64,000 nt of DNA from CAXXOZ01 sp963676435 (lineage in GTDB: Bacteria; Bacillota; Clostridia; Lachnospirales; Lachnospiraceae). Of the stretch, positions 9,971 through 19,302 are shown one piece after another. Where the stretch lies: contig CAXXOZ010000020.1 in the NCBI GenBank assembly GCA_963676435.2, positions 62,001 through 126,000 of the forward strand, read 5' to 3'. The position numbers were made by a program, and so were the translations under genes. The notes below the pieces were generated by a model. It saw only the letters and a list, made by a program, of their open reading frames with translations, was not told the origin of the DNA and ran no database searches. How positions within the stretch are numbered: position 1 is the stretch's first letter; the number at the start of each line of letters is the position of its first letter.

Positions 9971-10961
9971 TCAAATGGCTACGGTGACAATAATTATTAT
10001 CAATCCAAAGGCTGTCATCATGTTTCTCGCCAAATACCATCTTAGCATAAACCAATCAATACCCCATTCACATATCTGTTCCCAATACTTCATAGGGCCA
10101 TACCATTTTTTTTCTAACTATATCTGTTTCTTTTTTTATTACATGAGCAATTATAGATTTAAACAAAGCTACTGACCAAAAAACTGTTAATAAAACTACT
10201 AGATATATTGGAGAATAATAGCCTAATGCCCATCCTAAGATAAATACTATATAAGGTAAAAATATAAATAAACTTGAAAAGAATAATTTCAAACTGTCTT
10301 TTTTTACTAATATCGCAAGTGTTGCTTTAGAAGCTCTTAAATCTGCTTCATAGTCCATTACTGAATGTGTAAACAATATATTTGTTACCAATAATCCCAT
10401 GGTAATGCCTGTAACTATTAACATTCCATTTATTGTTCCTGCGCTTGCAAGCCCCATACCAATAACAATAAGTGGTCCAAATATTATCCCTATAACTAAT
10501 TCTCCAAAGCCTCTATAACTCAACTTCAATGGATTTCCCGAGTATGATATTCCCAAGATAATAGTTATTCCTGCAATAATTAAAATTGGATACCCTCTTA
10601 ATACTAATACTACTATCCCTGCTAAAATCGCTGGAAGTGCAAATAAAACTATTGCAATTCTTAGTTGTTTTAATGTGGCTTCTCCTGATACTAAATAAGC
10701 ACACTTTAATGTTCTAGCTCTTATTCCTTCTCTAACAAGTGCATCTCTATATCCACTTTCCATTTTTCTATAGTCAAAATAATCGTCTATTAAATTCATT
10801 GATAAGTGAGCAAACATTACTCCTATTAGGGATATTATCCCTAGCCAAATCGAAAAGTTTTCATTCCATGCGCATAGAAATATTGCTGTTAAGGCTGGAA
10901 TCATACTTTGAGGTAATGAAACTGGTCTTGAATTGTTAAACCAAAATTTGAAAGTTTTCAT
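9971..10961 (-). CDS. UbiA-family prenyltransferase, MenA-like (frameshifted near C-terminus)
   Basis: This is a polytopic membrane enzyme that attaches a polyprenyl chain to an aromatic or quinone precursor. The first Asp-rich motif is at about residue 58 (NLIDDYFDYRK), the second is HSVMDYEAD at about residue 205, and there are eight or nine membrane segments. The open frame ends at 10068 with an abnormal tail. Removing one base from the T8 run at 10106-10113 gives a natural ending (RKKWYGPMKYW, then FMLRWYLARNMMTAFG and a last helix) with stop at 9971. The gene starts divergently from DUF445, and a perfect ATGGTATACCAT palindrome sits 23 bp upstream. With the polyprenyl diphosphate synthase at 19.9-21.3 kb it suggests prenyl-quinone-like synthesis. 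Confidence 0.8.
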
Positions 10962-10983
10962 TTAAATCTCCTTACTGAAATAT

Positions 10984-10995
10984 ATGGTATACCAT
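10984..10995. promoter_or_regulatory. Palindromic operator ATGGTATACCAT upstream of UbiA
   Basis: This perfect 12-bp palindrome lies 23 bp before the UbiA start codon. The same core TGGTATACCA is at 25229-25238 in front of the molybdoenzyme operon. It has the form of sites bound by GntR/FCD repressors, and such a regulator is encoded at 25391. Binding is inferred, not shown. Confidence 0.55.
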
Positions 10996-11032
10996 CTGTC
11001 TACCTTTGTCAATAGTTATTTTTATAAACACA

Positions 11033-11060
11033 TTGACAAACTTACACAATTTGGTATATT
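11033..11060 (+). promoter_or_regulatory. Sigma-70 type promoter for DUF445 with operator-like overlap
   Basis: TTGACA at 11033-11038 and TATATT at 11055-11060 are 16 nt apart, 33 bp before the ATG at 11093. TTGGTATA at 11051-11058 overlaps the -10 box and matches half of the TGGTATACCA operator, so the same regulator may act here. Confidence 0.6.
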
Positions 11061-11092
11061 AGCTGTATACACATATTTTCGGAGGAAATCAA

Positions 11093-11984
11093 ATGAATAT
11101 TTTAACAGTTCTTAGCGGTCCAATTGTAGGTGGTTTAATAGGTTATTTTACAAATTTTCTAGCTATAAAAATGCTTTTCAAACCCTTAAATCCAATTAAA
11201 ATAGGGAATAAAACACTCCCCTTCACACCTGGTATTGTACCAAAAAGAAAAAATCAATTAGGTAAAATTTTGGGGGATGCAGTTGTAGATAAATTCTTTA
11301 CCTATAATGATTTAGAGGAGATTTTTTTATCTGATTATTTTAGAGATGCAGTAACCAGTAATATTGCAAACTCTTTTTTTAAAGATAAAGTAGACATTTC
11401 TGATGATAAAACAAATTTGCTTGAATCTGAAAATATAAATTTAATTAAAGATAAGGTCAAGGAAGAACTGTGTGTTAGAATACTAGCTTCTTTTATTAAA
11501 GCTGATATTAGTTCCTTAATATCTGAACAGGGCCCAGAAATAATGAAAAAAAACCTTTAAAAATAGTAAAATCGCAAAATTAGTTAGTGATGATATTATT
11601 TCATCTATTTCTAAGCCTCTTGGAGACGAAATAGAATGCTTTATATTAACAAATGGTAAAAATATCGTTATGCCAATGCTTGAAGAGGAATTCGAGGAAT
11701 TAAAAGAACAAACACCAAAAGCTTTACTTGAAGATTTAGATATTTCAAAAGATAACCTTAAAGATATATTAGATTTAATCTATATATCATTCATGAAACA
11801 ATATACAAAAGATATAGTTTCACATATAGATGTTTCAGGTATTATTGAAACAAAATTATTAGAAATGGACTCCAAAGAAATAGAAGATCTAAGCCTCTCA
11901 GTTGTTAAAAGAGAGTTGCACTACATAGTTCTTTTAGGAGCCCTTATAGGTGTGATTATCGGTACCACAAACATATTTATTTAG
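11093..11984 (+). pseudogene. DUF445 (YheB/YjiN-like) membrane protein (frameshifted)
   Basis: The N-terminus (GPIVGGLIGYFTNFLAIKMLFKPL, then FTPGIVPKRK) is the hallmark of the DUF445 family: an N-terminal membrane helix, a long helical middle and a C-terminal membrane helix (VLLGALIGVIIGT). The first frame stops at 11560 and the rest runs in another frame to 11984. One extra A in the A8 run at 11546-11553 explains the break. Restored length is about 296 residues, slightly short for the family. GGAGGAAATCAA precedes the ATG. Its role is unknown; it is thought to be envelope-associated. The 3' end overlaps the convergent radical SAM gene by 8 bp. Confidence 0.75.
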
Positions 11985-12882
11985 TGATTCGTAAATTCAA
12001 TCCAGCAAAGAGGGTGTCGGGTTTAAATCTCATAAGACCATTCATTTCTCCTGCCATGCCGAATCCACATTGATTGCATATACCAATGCTCTTTCCTGGA
12101 CATTCTGAAAATTTCATTCCATCAACTAATATAAAGTTTGTAATCCAACAATATTTTTTATAGTTTTTCTTTTTTAAATTCTTAAGTCCTGTTTTACTAT
12201 TCATAATTGGAAACCCATTCTTTTTCATTTCCAAAATACTATCTATAATTTCACATCTTTCTTCCCACTTAACCATTAAATCTTCAGTACCTGGATATGG
12301 GGTATGGAAATTTAATGATATTAGTTTTATATGGGGATGTTCTTTTGCAAATTTAATAGTTTCAATAACATTGTTTTTATTAATATTATTAATAGCCATG
12401 TTTACACATATTGATTTTTTTCTACATTTTCTAATGTTTTTATCTAGTTTTTCAAAGGCACCTATGCCTCTTATCATGTCATGGGTTTCACCAACACCAT
12501 CTAAACTAACCCAAATACTATCTGCAAGTGTGTCTTCAAAAGAGTTTTGAGCATTAGTTGTAAGAGTACCTGAAAAGTACCCTATTTCTTTTGCTAATTT
12601 ATATAAGTCATTTAGATTATAGGATCCGTCTTTCCAAAGTGTTGGTTCTCCACCTTCAAAGTCTACAAATCTAGATCCCATTTCATAAGAATATTCTAGC
12701 TCTTCTTTTATTATTTTATATGATTTCATTGTAGAACAACCATGACCATCTTTTGCACAGTGTTTACAAGAAAGGTTACAATAGTCAGTTATAAATATTA
12801 CTGATTGTAACGGTTTTTTCGTACCTAAAAACTTTGCCTTAAAAAACCAAAAAGGCAAATATATAAGTTCTTTTATTCTCAT
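11977..12882 (-). CDS. Radical SAM protein
   Basis: The N-terminal third has the CX3CX2C cluster motif (CNLSCKHC at about residue 33), then FEGGEPTLW, the GGE motif that contacts S-adenosylmethionine. The C-terminal part has a few cysteines (CWIT, CPG, CNQCGFG) that could ligate another cluster, though not in a full SPASM pattern. It resembles MoaA/PqqE-type enzymes in layout. The substrate is unknown. It lies downstream of the Hdr-Flx operon on the same strand, separated by a small gene and an inverted repeat, so a link to that pathway is possible but unproven. Confidence 0.75.
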   Translation of the reverse strand: MRIKELIYLPFWFFKAKFLGTKKPLQSVIFITDYCNLSCKHCAKDGHGCSTMKSYKIIKEELEYSYEMGSRFVDFEGGEPTLWKDGSYNLNDLYKLAKEIGYFSGTLTTNAQNSFEDTLADSIWVSLDGVGETHDMIRGIGAFEKLDKNIRKCRKKSICVNMAINNINKNNVIETIKFAKEHPHIKLISLNFHTPYPGTEDLMVKWEERCEIIDSILEMKKNGFPIMNSKTGLKNLKKKNYKKYCWITNFILVDGMKFSECPGKSIGICNQCGFGMAGEMNGLMRFKPDTLFAGLNLRITK

Positions 12883-12912
12883 GTTAAACCTTTCAAATCA
12901 AACAAATTAACC

Positions 12913-12945
12913 ACGGTCTGACTTTTTGACAGACCGTGATTTTTG
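12913..12945. terminator. Terminator-like inverted repeat between two minus-strand genes
   Basis: CACGGTCTG pairs with CAGACCGTG around a 9-nt loop. The T run follows on the plus strand, whereas both neighbours read on the minus strand, where the tail is weaker. It may still end the transcript from 13260. Confidence 0.5.
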
Positions 12946-12960
12946 AATGAATTTTATTGA

Positions 12961-13260
12961 TTAATTTAAGCTTTTTTTGATTTTATCTACTTTTTCTTCT
13001 ACATCTTTGCCCGCTTTTTTTGCAGCTTTCAAAATTTTTTCAGCAAATTTTTCTTCTTCGGCACCCTCTTCATTGTAATTAACCTTTTTACCAAGGTCTG
13101 TATCAAATTCTTGGTACTGGTCTTCACTTGTATATTTTTTAGCTAATTTATATACACCATATGCAACTGCTCCTAAAACCACTAGTTTACCAAGTTTGTT
13201 TTTTGAACCTAACTTAACTGGCTCATAGAAAGTTCTAACATTCTTTTCAAATCCTTTCAT
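12961..13260 (-). CDS. Small basic/acidic protein with one hydrophobic segment, unknown function
   Basis: The 99 residues include a short hydrophobic stretch (LVVLGAVAYGVYKLA) near residues 28-42. A highly charged tail follows, rich in Glu and Lys and probably helical. The layout resembles YtxH-like small envelope proteins but I cannot assign a family. A ribosome-binding site (AAAGGAG) precedes the ATG. It follows flxA by 42 bp and is likely co-transcribed with the Flx-Hdr genes. Confidence 0.6.
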   Translation of the reverse strand: MKGFEKNVRTFYEPVKLGSKNKLGKLVVLGAVAYGVYKLAKKYTSEDQYQEFDTDLGKKVNYNEEGAEEEKFAEKILKAAKKAGKDVEEKVDKIKKSLN

Positions 13261-13302
13261 AAATAACTCCTTTCGTATTTCACACTTAAATTTAATTTTT
13301 TA

Positions 13303-14151
13303 TTATTTTTCATCTGGCAATTCATCTAATTCTGCCAGGTTAAATACAGGTCCATCAAGGCAAACGTATTTGCTACCAATATTACATCTTCCACATTTAC
13401 CTATACCACATTTCATACGCATTTCCAAGGTAGTAATAACATCTTCTTTTGGAAAGTTCATTCTCATTAAAGCTTCTGAACAAAATTTTATCATAATTGG
13501 CGGTCCACATAAAACAACTTTTCTTCCTTTTGGGGAAAAAGCTAGTTCTTCTAGATATGCTGGAACAAATCCAACATTACCTTCCCAAGTCTCATTGCCT
13601 CTGTCAACAGTAACATGCACATCAGCATCTTCTACTTTTGGCCAATTTTCGAACAAGTCTTCTTTAAATACTAAATCTTCAGGTGATCTTGAACCATATA
13701 ATATATCTATATGTCCATAATCTTTTCTGTTCTCAAAGCAATATCTTATGAGAGATCTAACAGGTGCTAAACCAATACCTCCACCAATAAATAAAATATC
13801 TTTACCTTTTAATTCCTCATAAGGAAAATTATTACCGTATGGTCCTCTTACACCAATTTCGTCTCCTACATTCATTTCATGTAAGGCATTTGTAAGTTCC
13901 CCTACTCTTTTTATTGATGATTCAATATAATCCTCACCTTGAGCAGTTATTGAAAACATTGCTTCACCAACTCCAATTATGGATATCATTGCTAATTGTC
14001 CAGGCAATGGAGTAAAAGGTTTTTTTCCATCAAGAGTTTGTATTCTATAAGTTTGTACATCAGAAGTTTCCTGAGTTATCTTTATAACTTTACAAACCTG
14101 TGGTACTAGTGGATTATCATTACATGTACATTCATGATTTATATCACTCAT
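13303..14151 (-). CDS. flxA: FlxA: FAD/NAD(P)-binding oxidoreductase subunit with 2Fe-2S site
   Basis: This is a ferredoxin-reductase-type flavoprotein, like sulfhydrogenase gamma (HydG), AsrB and dihydroorotate dehydrogenase electron-transfer subunits. An FAD-binding beta-barrel comes first (PLPGQLAMISI, VRGPYGN), an NAD-binding motif (LFIGGGIGLAPVRSLI) is central, and a C-terminal cysteine group (MKCGIGKCGRCNIG then C) binds 2Fe-2S. It should exchange electrons with NADH for the whole complex. It begins 1 nt after flxB. The order HdrC-HdrB-HdrA-FlxD-FlxC-FlxB-FlxA fits the FlxABCD-HdrABC module described in Desulfovibrio; the symbol is assigned on that gene order. Confidence 0.8.
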   Translation of the reverse strand: MSDINHECTCNDNPLVPQVCKVIKITQETSDVQTYRIQTLDGKKPFTPLPGQLAMISIIGVGEAMFSITAQGEDYIESSIKRVGELTNALHEMNVGDEIGVRGPYGNNFPYEELKGKDILFIGGGIGLAPVRSLIRYCFENRKDYGHIDILYGSRSPEDLVFKEDLFENWPKVEDADVHVTVDRGNETWEGNVGFVPAYLEELAFSPKGRKVVLCGPPIMIKFCSEALMRMNFPKEDVITTLEMRMKCGIGKCGRCNIGSKYVCLDGPVFNLAELDELPDEK

Positions 14152-14152
14152 T

Positions 14153-15151
14153 TTACTGTACCTCCTGAACTTTATTTATAAAATCTGTAATATCCATTCC
14201 AGAAGGACATTTTGAAACACATCTTCCACAACCTACACATAAAGTTGTTCCGTAACGCTCATTAAAATATGATAATTTATGCATATAGCGATTTCTGACT
14301 CTCTCTTTTTTACTAGGTCGAGGATCGTGTCCACCTGCCATTCTTGCATAATCTGAGAACATACATGAGTCCCAGCAACGGAATTTTGTGCCTTCGGCTC
14401 CATGATTGTCTGAACCTATATCAAAACAATAACATGTAGGACACACATAAGTACAAGTCCCACAACCCATACAAGGTTTTGAAACTTCATCCCAAATAGG
14501 ATGTTCAAACATTCCTTTTAATTTAGTTGACAGATCTTGTGTCATATTTGTTGTTAATGTGCATTTTGTATCTTTTAGATTTGCTTTTCCTTCTTTTAGT
14601 AAAGAGGAAAGCTCTTTAAGCATTTCTTCACCTTTTGGTGTTTGAGCTTCTAAGCTATAATTATCTTTAGAATCTCTAATCATTACATCTGCATCTGGAG
14701 CTTTGTTTGGATTAACTCCCATGGAATCACAGAAACATGTTTCCATAGAACTAACACATTCCATAGCAAAAATGGTAAGATTTTCTCTTTTTCTTGCATA
14801 AAAATTATCTACAAAACCTTTTTCTAAGAAAACTTTGTCCATACACGAAATACTATTCACATCACAAGGTTTTATACCAACAATGATTTGTACAGGACTT
14901 TCTACAATTTCTTCTACCTTAGGTTCTTTACCCATTTTATAATTGTACATTTTTTCTGTGTTTGGAAAAAGAATATCCTTTGGTGGTAGCAGGGTGTTAT
15001 CCTTAGTTAAGTCAACATCCATCCCCTTTTCCCAAACTACAAATTTGCTAACCTCATTTTCCTCACCAGGTACTAATACTTTTCCATGGGTAGCAAGAAT
15101 TTCCAGTGCTTTTTCTAAATCTTTTTTCTTTAATAGCATGTTCTTAGCCAC
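14153..15151 (-). CDS. flxB: FlxB: 4Fe-4S dicluster subunit (AsrA/HydB-like)
   Basis: The N-terminal half resembles the beta subunits of sulfhydrogenase and anaerobic sulfite reductase (GIKPCDVNSISCMDKVF). The C-terminal half has two 4Fe-4S motifs: CMGCGTCTYVCPTC at about residue 230 and CVGCGRCVSKCP near residue 312. It passes electrons between FlxA and the other Fe-S subunits. It sits between flxC and flxA with gaps of 1-3 bp. The family also includes hydrogenase subunits, but no NiFe hydrogenase gene is present here, so the Flx interpretation is favoured. Confidence 0.75.
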   Translation of the reverse strand: MAKNMLLKKKDLEKALEILATHGKVLVPGEENEVSKFVVWEKGMDVDLTKDNTLLPPKDILFPNTEKMYNYKMGKEPKVEEIVESPVQIIVGIKPCDVNSISCMDKVFLEKGFVDNFYARKRENLTIFAMECVSSMETCFCDSMGVNPNKAPDADVMIRDSKDNYSLEAQTPKGEEMLKELSSLLKEGKANLKDTKCTLTTNMTQDLSTKLKGMFEHPIWDEVSKPCMGCGTCTYVCPTCYCFDIGSDNHGAEGTKFRCWDSCMFSDYARMAGGHDPRPSKKERVRNRYMHKLSYFNERYGTTLCVGCGRCVSKCPSGMDITDFINKVQEVQ

Positions 15152-15154
15152 CTC

Positions 15155-15991
15155 CTACATGAAATCATCTGCGTCATTTAATTCATATTCCCCAAGTATT
15201 GGTGTTCTTTCCTCTGCAAGTCCACATTCATACTCACCAAATAATTCATTAATGTCTTTTAGCATTTTTCTTGTTTGTCTCATAATCGGCAATCCCATTG
15301 GGCATGCTCTTTCGCATTCACCACATTCAATACAACGATCACCAACATGATAAGCTCTAGTTAAACCGTATATCTGGTTCTGCTCTCTATTATTTTGCTT
15401 TCCTTGCCATCCTTCTACGGCTTGGTCTGCATAGCATTCTCTACAGTTACAAGCAGGACAAACATTTCTACAAGCATAACAGTGTATACATTTATCATAC
15501 TGTATGGCCCAGTAATTATATTTTTCATCTGGTGAAAGTTTTTCAAATTCTATAACTTCCCCAAAACGATCTTTGCTCATTTCTTCATTTACTAAATCCC
15601 CAAGTAATTCATCATAAATAACTGGATTTTTATGAGAACAAGTCTCACATATTTTGTTTTCTTTGCCATCACAAGGAATTCCTATTAAGTATAGATTATC
15701 CCTTTCAACCTGATTATCATTAATAAGTCTTACAACAGCTCTTGAATCACATCCACGAACCATAATGCCTATTTTTTTATCTGGATATTTATCATCTAGA
15801 GTATATTTTGCCAATCCGTTTACACAATATTCATTCCAAACTAGTTTGTCTGCATCTTCTGGCTTTGAAATAAAAGCTGGTTTTGTTTTATTTGGAAAAC
15901 GTGTGCCTTCCCATCCTATGACATAGTCTACAACTCCGTCTTCTAAAAGTTTTTTAGTTGTCGAAATCATTTTCTTTTGTATATCATTCAT
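15155..15991 (-). CDS. flxC: FlxC: 4Fe-4S dicluster protein of the Flx complex
   Basis: This soluble protein has isolated cysteine motifs in its first half (VRGCDSRAVV, GIPCDG, CETC), as in FrhB/HdrB-related electron-transfer subunits. Two ferredoxin-type motifs follow: CIHCYACRNVCPAC and CIECGECERACPMG. Start is the ATG at 15991 with GGAGGTG upstream, overlapping the end of flxD by 8 nt; the longer frame to 16024 has no such site. Overlap on both sides indicates translational coupling within the operon. Role and naming rest on gene order with FlxA, FlxB and FlxD. Confidence 0.7.
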   Translation of the reverse strand: MNDIQKKMISTTKKLLEDGVVDYVIGWEGTRFPNKTKPAFISKPEDADKLVWNEYCVNGLAKYTLDDKYPDKKIGIMVRGCDSRAVVRLINDNQVERDNLYLIGIPCDGKENKICETCSHKNPVIYDELLGDLVNEEMSKDRFGEVIEFEKLSPDEKYNYWAIQYDKCIHCYACRNVCPACNCRECYADQAVEGWQGKQNNREQNQIYGLTRAYHVGDRCIECGECERACPMGLPIMRQTRKMLKDINELFGEYECGLAEERTPILGEYELNDADDFM

Positions 15992-16445
15992 TAACCACAC
16001 CTCCAGCTTCGTAATACTCCTCAACGAATTTATGGTTAGGTCCCATCTCTTTTATTTGGTTAGACACTGAAGTCATTACATCTCTAAATTTTGCAGCCTC
16101 ACTACCTGAAATCCATCTAGCTTGGAAACGATTTGGATCTATACCATTATGTTCAAGTAATCTTTGCATCAGCATAAATCTTCTTCTTGTAAAATAGTTT
16201 CCTGTTGCATAATGACAATCTCCAGGGTGACATCCACAAACTAATACTCCGTCACATCCTTTTTGAAATGCCCTTATCACAAACTGTGGATTAACCCTTG
16301 AGGAACAAGGTACTCTGATTAATTTTACATTTTCAGGATATTTCATTCTATTTAGTCCTGCAAGATCAGCTCCTGTATATGTACACCAGTTACAGGTAAA
16401 GGCGATTATTTGTGGTTCCCAATTTTCATCTTTTTTTATAGACAT
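15984..16445 (-). CDS. flxD: FlxD/MvhD: hydrogenase-type iron-sulfur subunit
   Basis: At 153 residues it matches the MvhD family: FTCNWCTYTGADLAG at the start, RVPCSSRVNP in the middle, and GCHPGDCHYATGN. MvhD binds a 2Fe-2S cluster and links an electron donor complex (here FlxABC) to HdrA. Its 3' end overlaps flxC and its 5' end overlaps hdrA by 10 bp. In other organisms the donor is MvhAG hydrogenase; those genes are absent here. Confidence 0.85.
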   Translation of the reverse strand: MSIKKDENWEPQIIAFTCNWCTYTGADLAGLNRMKYPENVKLIRVPCSSRVNPQFVIRAFQKGCDGVLVCGCHPGDCHYATGNYFTRRRFMLMQRLLEHNGIDPNRFQARWISGSEAAKFRDVMTSVSNQIKEMGPNHKFVEEYYEAGGVVNE

Positions 16446-18415
16446 AATGCATCCACCTCCCTAAGTAACTGATCATTTGTAAATCCTAATAAGTCAATAG
16501 CACCTGTTCTACATGCACCTGCACATGCACCACAGCCCTGACATAGTCCTGAATTAACACTTGCAACATTTCTTTTAATACGTTTATTTCCATCTCTTCC
16601 GTCAATTTCTACTATCGTGATAGCTTTATAAGGACAACATCTTACACACTGCTCACAACCACTACATTTCTCCTGATTAACATTACTAATCATTGGAGAA
16701 GTTTCCATTTCAGATTTTGAGAATAATCCACAAACTTTTACCGCTGCAGCTGAAGCCTGTGCTACTGTATCTGGAATATCTTTTGGTCCCTGACATGTAC
16801 CTGCAAGGTATATTCCGTTTGTCTGTGTTTCTACAGGTTTAAGTTTTGGATGAGCTTCTGTAATCCAGCCATCATTATCTTTAGCAATGCTTAAGATTCC
16901 TGTTATATCTTCTATACCATCTGCTGGAACCATAGCTGTTTCAAGAATAACCATATCCGCTTCTACTTTAACTGGTTTACCTAATAAAGTATCTTCACCT
17001 TTACAAATAAGTTTTCCATTTTCTTTAAGTATTTTTGAAACACGACCTCTTATATATATAGCACCATCTTCTCTTGTGTTATTATAAAATTCTTCATAAC
17101 CTTTTCCTGCAGTTCTAACATCCATATAGAATATGTATACATTTGATCCAGGAATTTTATCAAGTATCTGATGAGCATGCTTTGCAGAATACATACAACA
17201 AGCTCTTGAACAATATGATTTCCCTTTATTAGGATCTCTAGAACCAACACATTTTATAATTACTACATCTTTTGGTTCAGTTTCATCAGAAGGTCTTAAT
17301 ATATGTCCTTCAGTTGGTCCTGATGCGTTTACAAGTCTTTCAAACTGAAGCCCACTAATAACATCATCAAAACGACCGCCGCCATATTCACCATACAATT
17401 TTGTCCAGTCAATAAGTTCATATCCGGTAGCGACTACTATGGCTCCGTATGTTTCTGTTATCAATTGTTCTTCATCTTTAAAGTTTATGGCTCCTAAAGG
17501 ACAAACTTTCTCACAAACACCACATTTACCATCTGTCAACATTTTACATGTATCAGGATCTATAACAGGTTTTGCAGGAACAGCCTGTGCAAAAGGTTTA
17601 TAAATAGCTTTTCTAGTACCTATGCCTTGATTAAATTCACTAGTTGTTTTTGTTGGACACTTAGTTTCGCATAAACCACATCCTGTACAAAGATCATGAT
17701 TCACATAACGTTTTTTCTGTTTTATTGTTACTTCAAAATTACCAACATATCCTCCAACACTTTCAACTTCACATGAAGTTTTTAGTGTTATATTTGGATG
17801 TGCACCCGCATCAACCATCTTTGGAGTTGAAATACATGCTGAACAGTCCATTGTAGGGAATGTTTTATCAAGCATTACCATATGACCACCTATTGAAGGT
17901 TCTTTTTCAACTATAGTAACATCATATCCAGCATCACCAATGTCAAGTGCTGCCTGAATACCTGCGATACCACCACCTATTACCAAAGCTTTTTTATTGA
18001 TAGGTATAGTTGAAGTAAATAAAGGTGCATCTCTTTTTACTTTTTCAATAGCCATTCTTGTTAAATCAACAGCTTTTTCAGTAGCTTTTTCTTTATCTGT
18101 ATGAACCCATGAACATTGTTCTCTGATGTTAGCAATCTCAAGCATATATGGGTTTATTTTTGTACCTTTTAACATTTTTCTGAAAGTAAGCTCATGCATT
18201 CTTGGTGAACAAGAACAGATTACTACTCTGTCTAAGTTTTGTTCTTCAATCGCATCTTTTACCATCTGCTGTCCAGGCTCAGAACACATATATTTATATG
18301 TTACAGAATGAACAACGCCAGGTACTTTTGCACTTTCTTCGGCGACTTTTTCTACATCTACCATTCCAGCAATATTAGTTCCACAATGACAGACAAAAAC
18401 ACCAACTCTACTCAT
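16436..18415 (-). CDS. hdrA: HdrA: flavin-containing electron-bifurcating subunit
   Basis: The N-terminal region has HdrA cysteines (FVCHCGTNIAG, CSCSPRMHE). The FAD motif VIGGGIAGIQAALDIG is at about residue 147, followed by MDKTFPTMDCSACI-type residues. Four ferredoxin motifs are visible: CTGCGLCETKCP and CGVCEKVCP in the middle, CSGCEQCVRCCP and CQGCGACAGACR at the end. HdrA is the site of flavin-based electron bifurcation, splitting electron pairs between ferredoxin and a disulfide-like or other high-potential acceptor. At 659 residues it is the standard methanogen-like form. It lies immediately downstream of hdrB. Confidence 0.9.
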   Translation of the reverse strand: MSRVGVFVCHCGTNIAGMVDVEKVAEESAKVPGVVHSVTYKYMCSEPGQQMVKDAIEEQNLDRVVICSCSPRMHELTFRKMLKGTKINPYMLEIANIREQCSWVHTDKEKATEKAVDLTRMAIEKVKRDAPLFTSTIPINKKALVIGGGIAGIQAALDIGDAGYDVTIVEKEPSIGGHMVMLDKTFPTMDCSACISTPKMVDAGAHPNITLKTSCEVESVGGYVGNFEVTIKQKKRYVNHDLCTGCGLCETKCPTKTTSEFNQGIGTRKAIYKPFAQAVPAKPVIDPDTCKMLTDGKCGVCEKVCPLGAINFKDEEQLITETYGAIVVATGYELIDWTKLYGEYGGGRFDDVISGLQFERLVNASGPTEGHILRPSDETEPKDVVIIKCVGSRDPNKGKSYCSRACCMYSAKHAHQILDKIPGSNVYIFYMDVRTAGKGYEEFYNNTREDGAIYIRGRVSKILKENGKLICKGEDTLLGKPVKVEADMVILETAMVPADGIEDITGILSIAKDNDGWITEAHPKLKPVETQTNGIYLAGTCQGPKDIPDTVAQASAAAVKVCGLFSKSEMETSPMISNVNQEKCSGCEQCVRCCPYKAITIVEIDGRDGNKRIKRNVASVNSGLCQGCGACAGACRTGAIDLLGFTNDQLLREVDALCL

Positions 18416-18417
18416 TC

Positions 18418-19302
18418 TTAATCACCTGCCCTTCTTAAAAATGTATTGATTTTTTCAAAAGCAGGATGAAAATGTTTGTGTAATCCAGCCTCTTTTGCAC
18501 TAGCCCCCATACATACCGCTAATAATTGTGTAAACTGATATACCGGTAAATCAAATCCAGTCTTTTTTACCTTATTAATCTCACCTTCACGCATATCTAA
18601 GTTTAAGTTACATAATGGACAAGCTGTAATAATAGCTTTAGCACCATTTGCTCTAGCGTTTTCTAATATGTTTTGTATTAGTGGTCTTGATGCTTCTGGT
18701 GAATCAACCTGATGACTGGCTCCACAACATTCAGTTTTACAATCCCATTCAATTGGTTCAGCACCTGTAAGTGCTACTATATCGTCCATTTGCATAGGAT
18801 TTTCTGTATCATCTGGATTACATATTTCTTTAGGTCTAGATGTAAGACATCCGTAATAACATGCTACTTTTAATCCTTCTAAAGAACCAATCAATTTATC
18901 TTTACAAGCTTCAATAATTTCAGGATTAGAAAATACATCTAAAAATGACCATACATCTTGTTTAGCATCATAATCCATCCCTAAAATCTCGTTAACTTCT
19001 TTTTTAACTTCTTCACTTTTTCTAACTTCATGTACACTTGTTTTCATTCTTGAATAACAAGAAGCACAAGGTACTGCAATATCCAGCTCTTTCCCATCCT
19101 GCTGAGCTAGTGCAAGGTTTCTTGCTGGAAGCGAAAGTGCCATTAATTCATTCCTTGTATGGGCTGCTGTAGCTCCACAACAGTTCCAGTCAGGAATTTC
19201 AACTAATTCTAAACCAATTTTATCTGCTACGTAATCTATAGACTGTTTATATGTTACAGCTGTTGAGTCCATAGAGCACCCAGGGTAATAGTAATATCTC
19301 AT
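18418..19302 (-). CDS. hdrB: HdrB: heterodisulfide reductase subunit with CCG motifs
   Basis: Two cysteine-rich CCG motifs are visible: CASCYSRM preceded by WNCCGATAAH in the first half, and CYYGCL, ECCGASHQ and CPLCNLN in the second. In HdrB these bind two noncubane 4Fe-4S clusters that reduce the disulfide or equivalent substrate. The length (294 residues) is typical. The stop of hdrC overlaps its start by 4 bp. The natural substrate in a non-methanogen is unknown; in this operon the acceptor might be linked to the molybdoenzyme. Confidence 0.9.
   Translation of the reverse strand: MRYYYYPGCSMDSTAVTYKQSIDYVADKIGLELVEIPDWNCCGATAAHTRNELMALSLPARNLALAQQDGKELDIAVPCASCYSRMKTSVHEVRKSEEVKKEVNEILGMDYDAKQDVWSFLDVFSNPEIIEACKDKLIGSLEGLKVACYYGCLTSRPKEICNPDDTENPMQMDDIVALTGAEPIEWDCKTECCGASHQVDSPEASRPLIQNILENARANGAKAIITACPLCNLNLDMREGEINKVKKTGFDLPVYQFTQLLAVCMGASAKEAGLHKHFHPAFEKINTFLRRAGD

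Noticed and set aside
13370..13720. Plus-strand ORF opposite flxA
   Set aside because: It is the antisense shadow of a well-conserved flavoprotein gene, with no start signal of its own.
13303..16445. NiFe sulfhydrogenase or MvhADG hydrogenase
   Set aside because: FlxA and FlxB resemble sulfhydrogenase subunits, but no large or small NiFe subunit is encoded. The order matches FlxABCD-HdrABC better.
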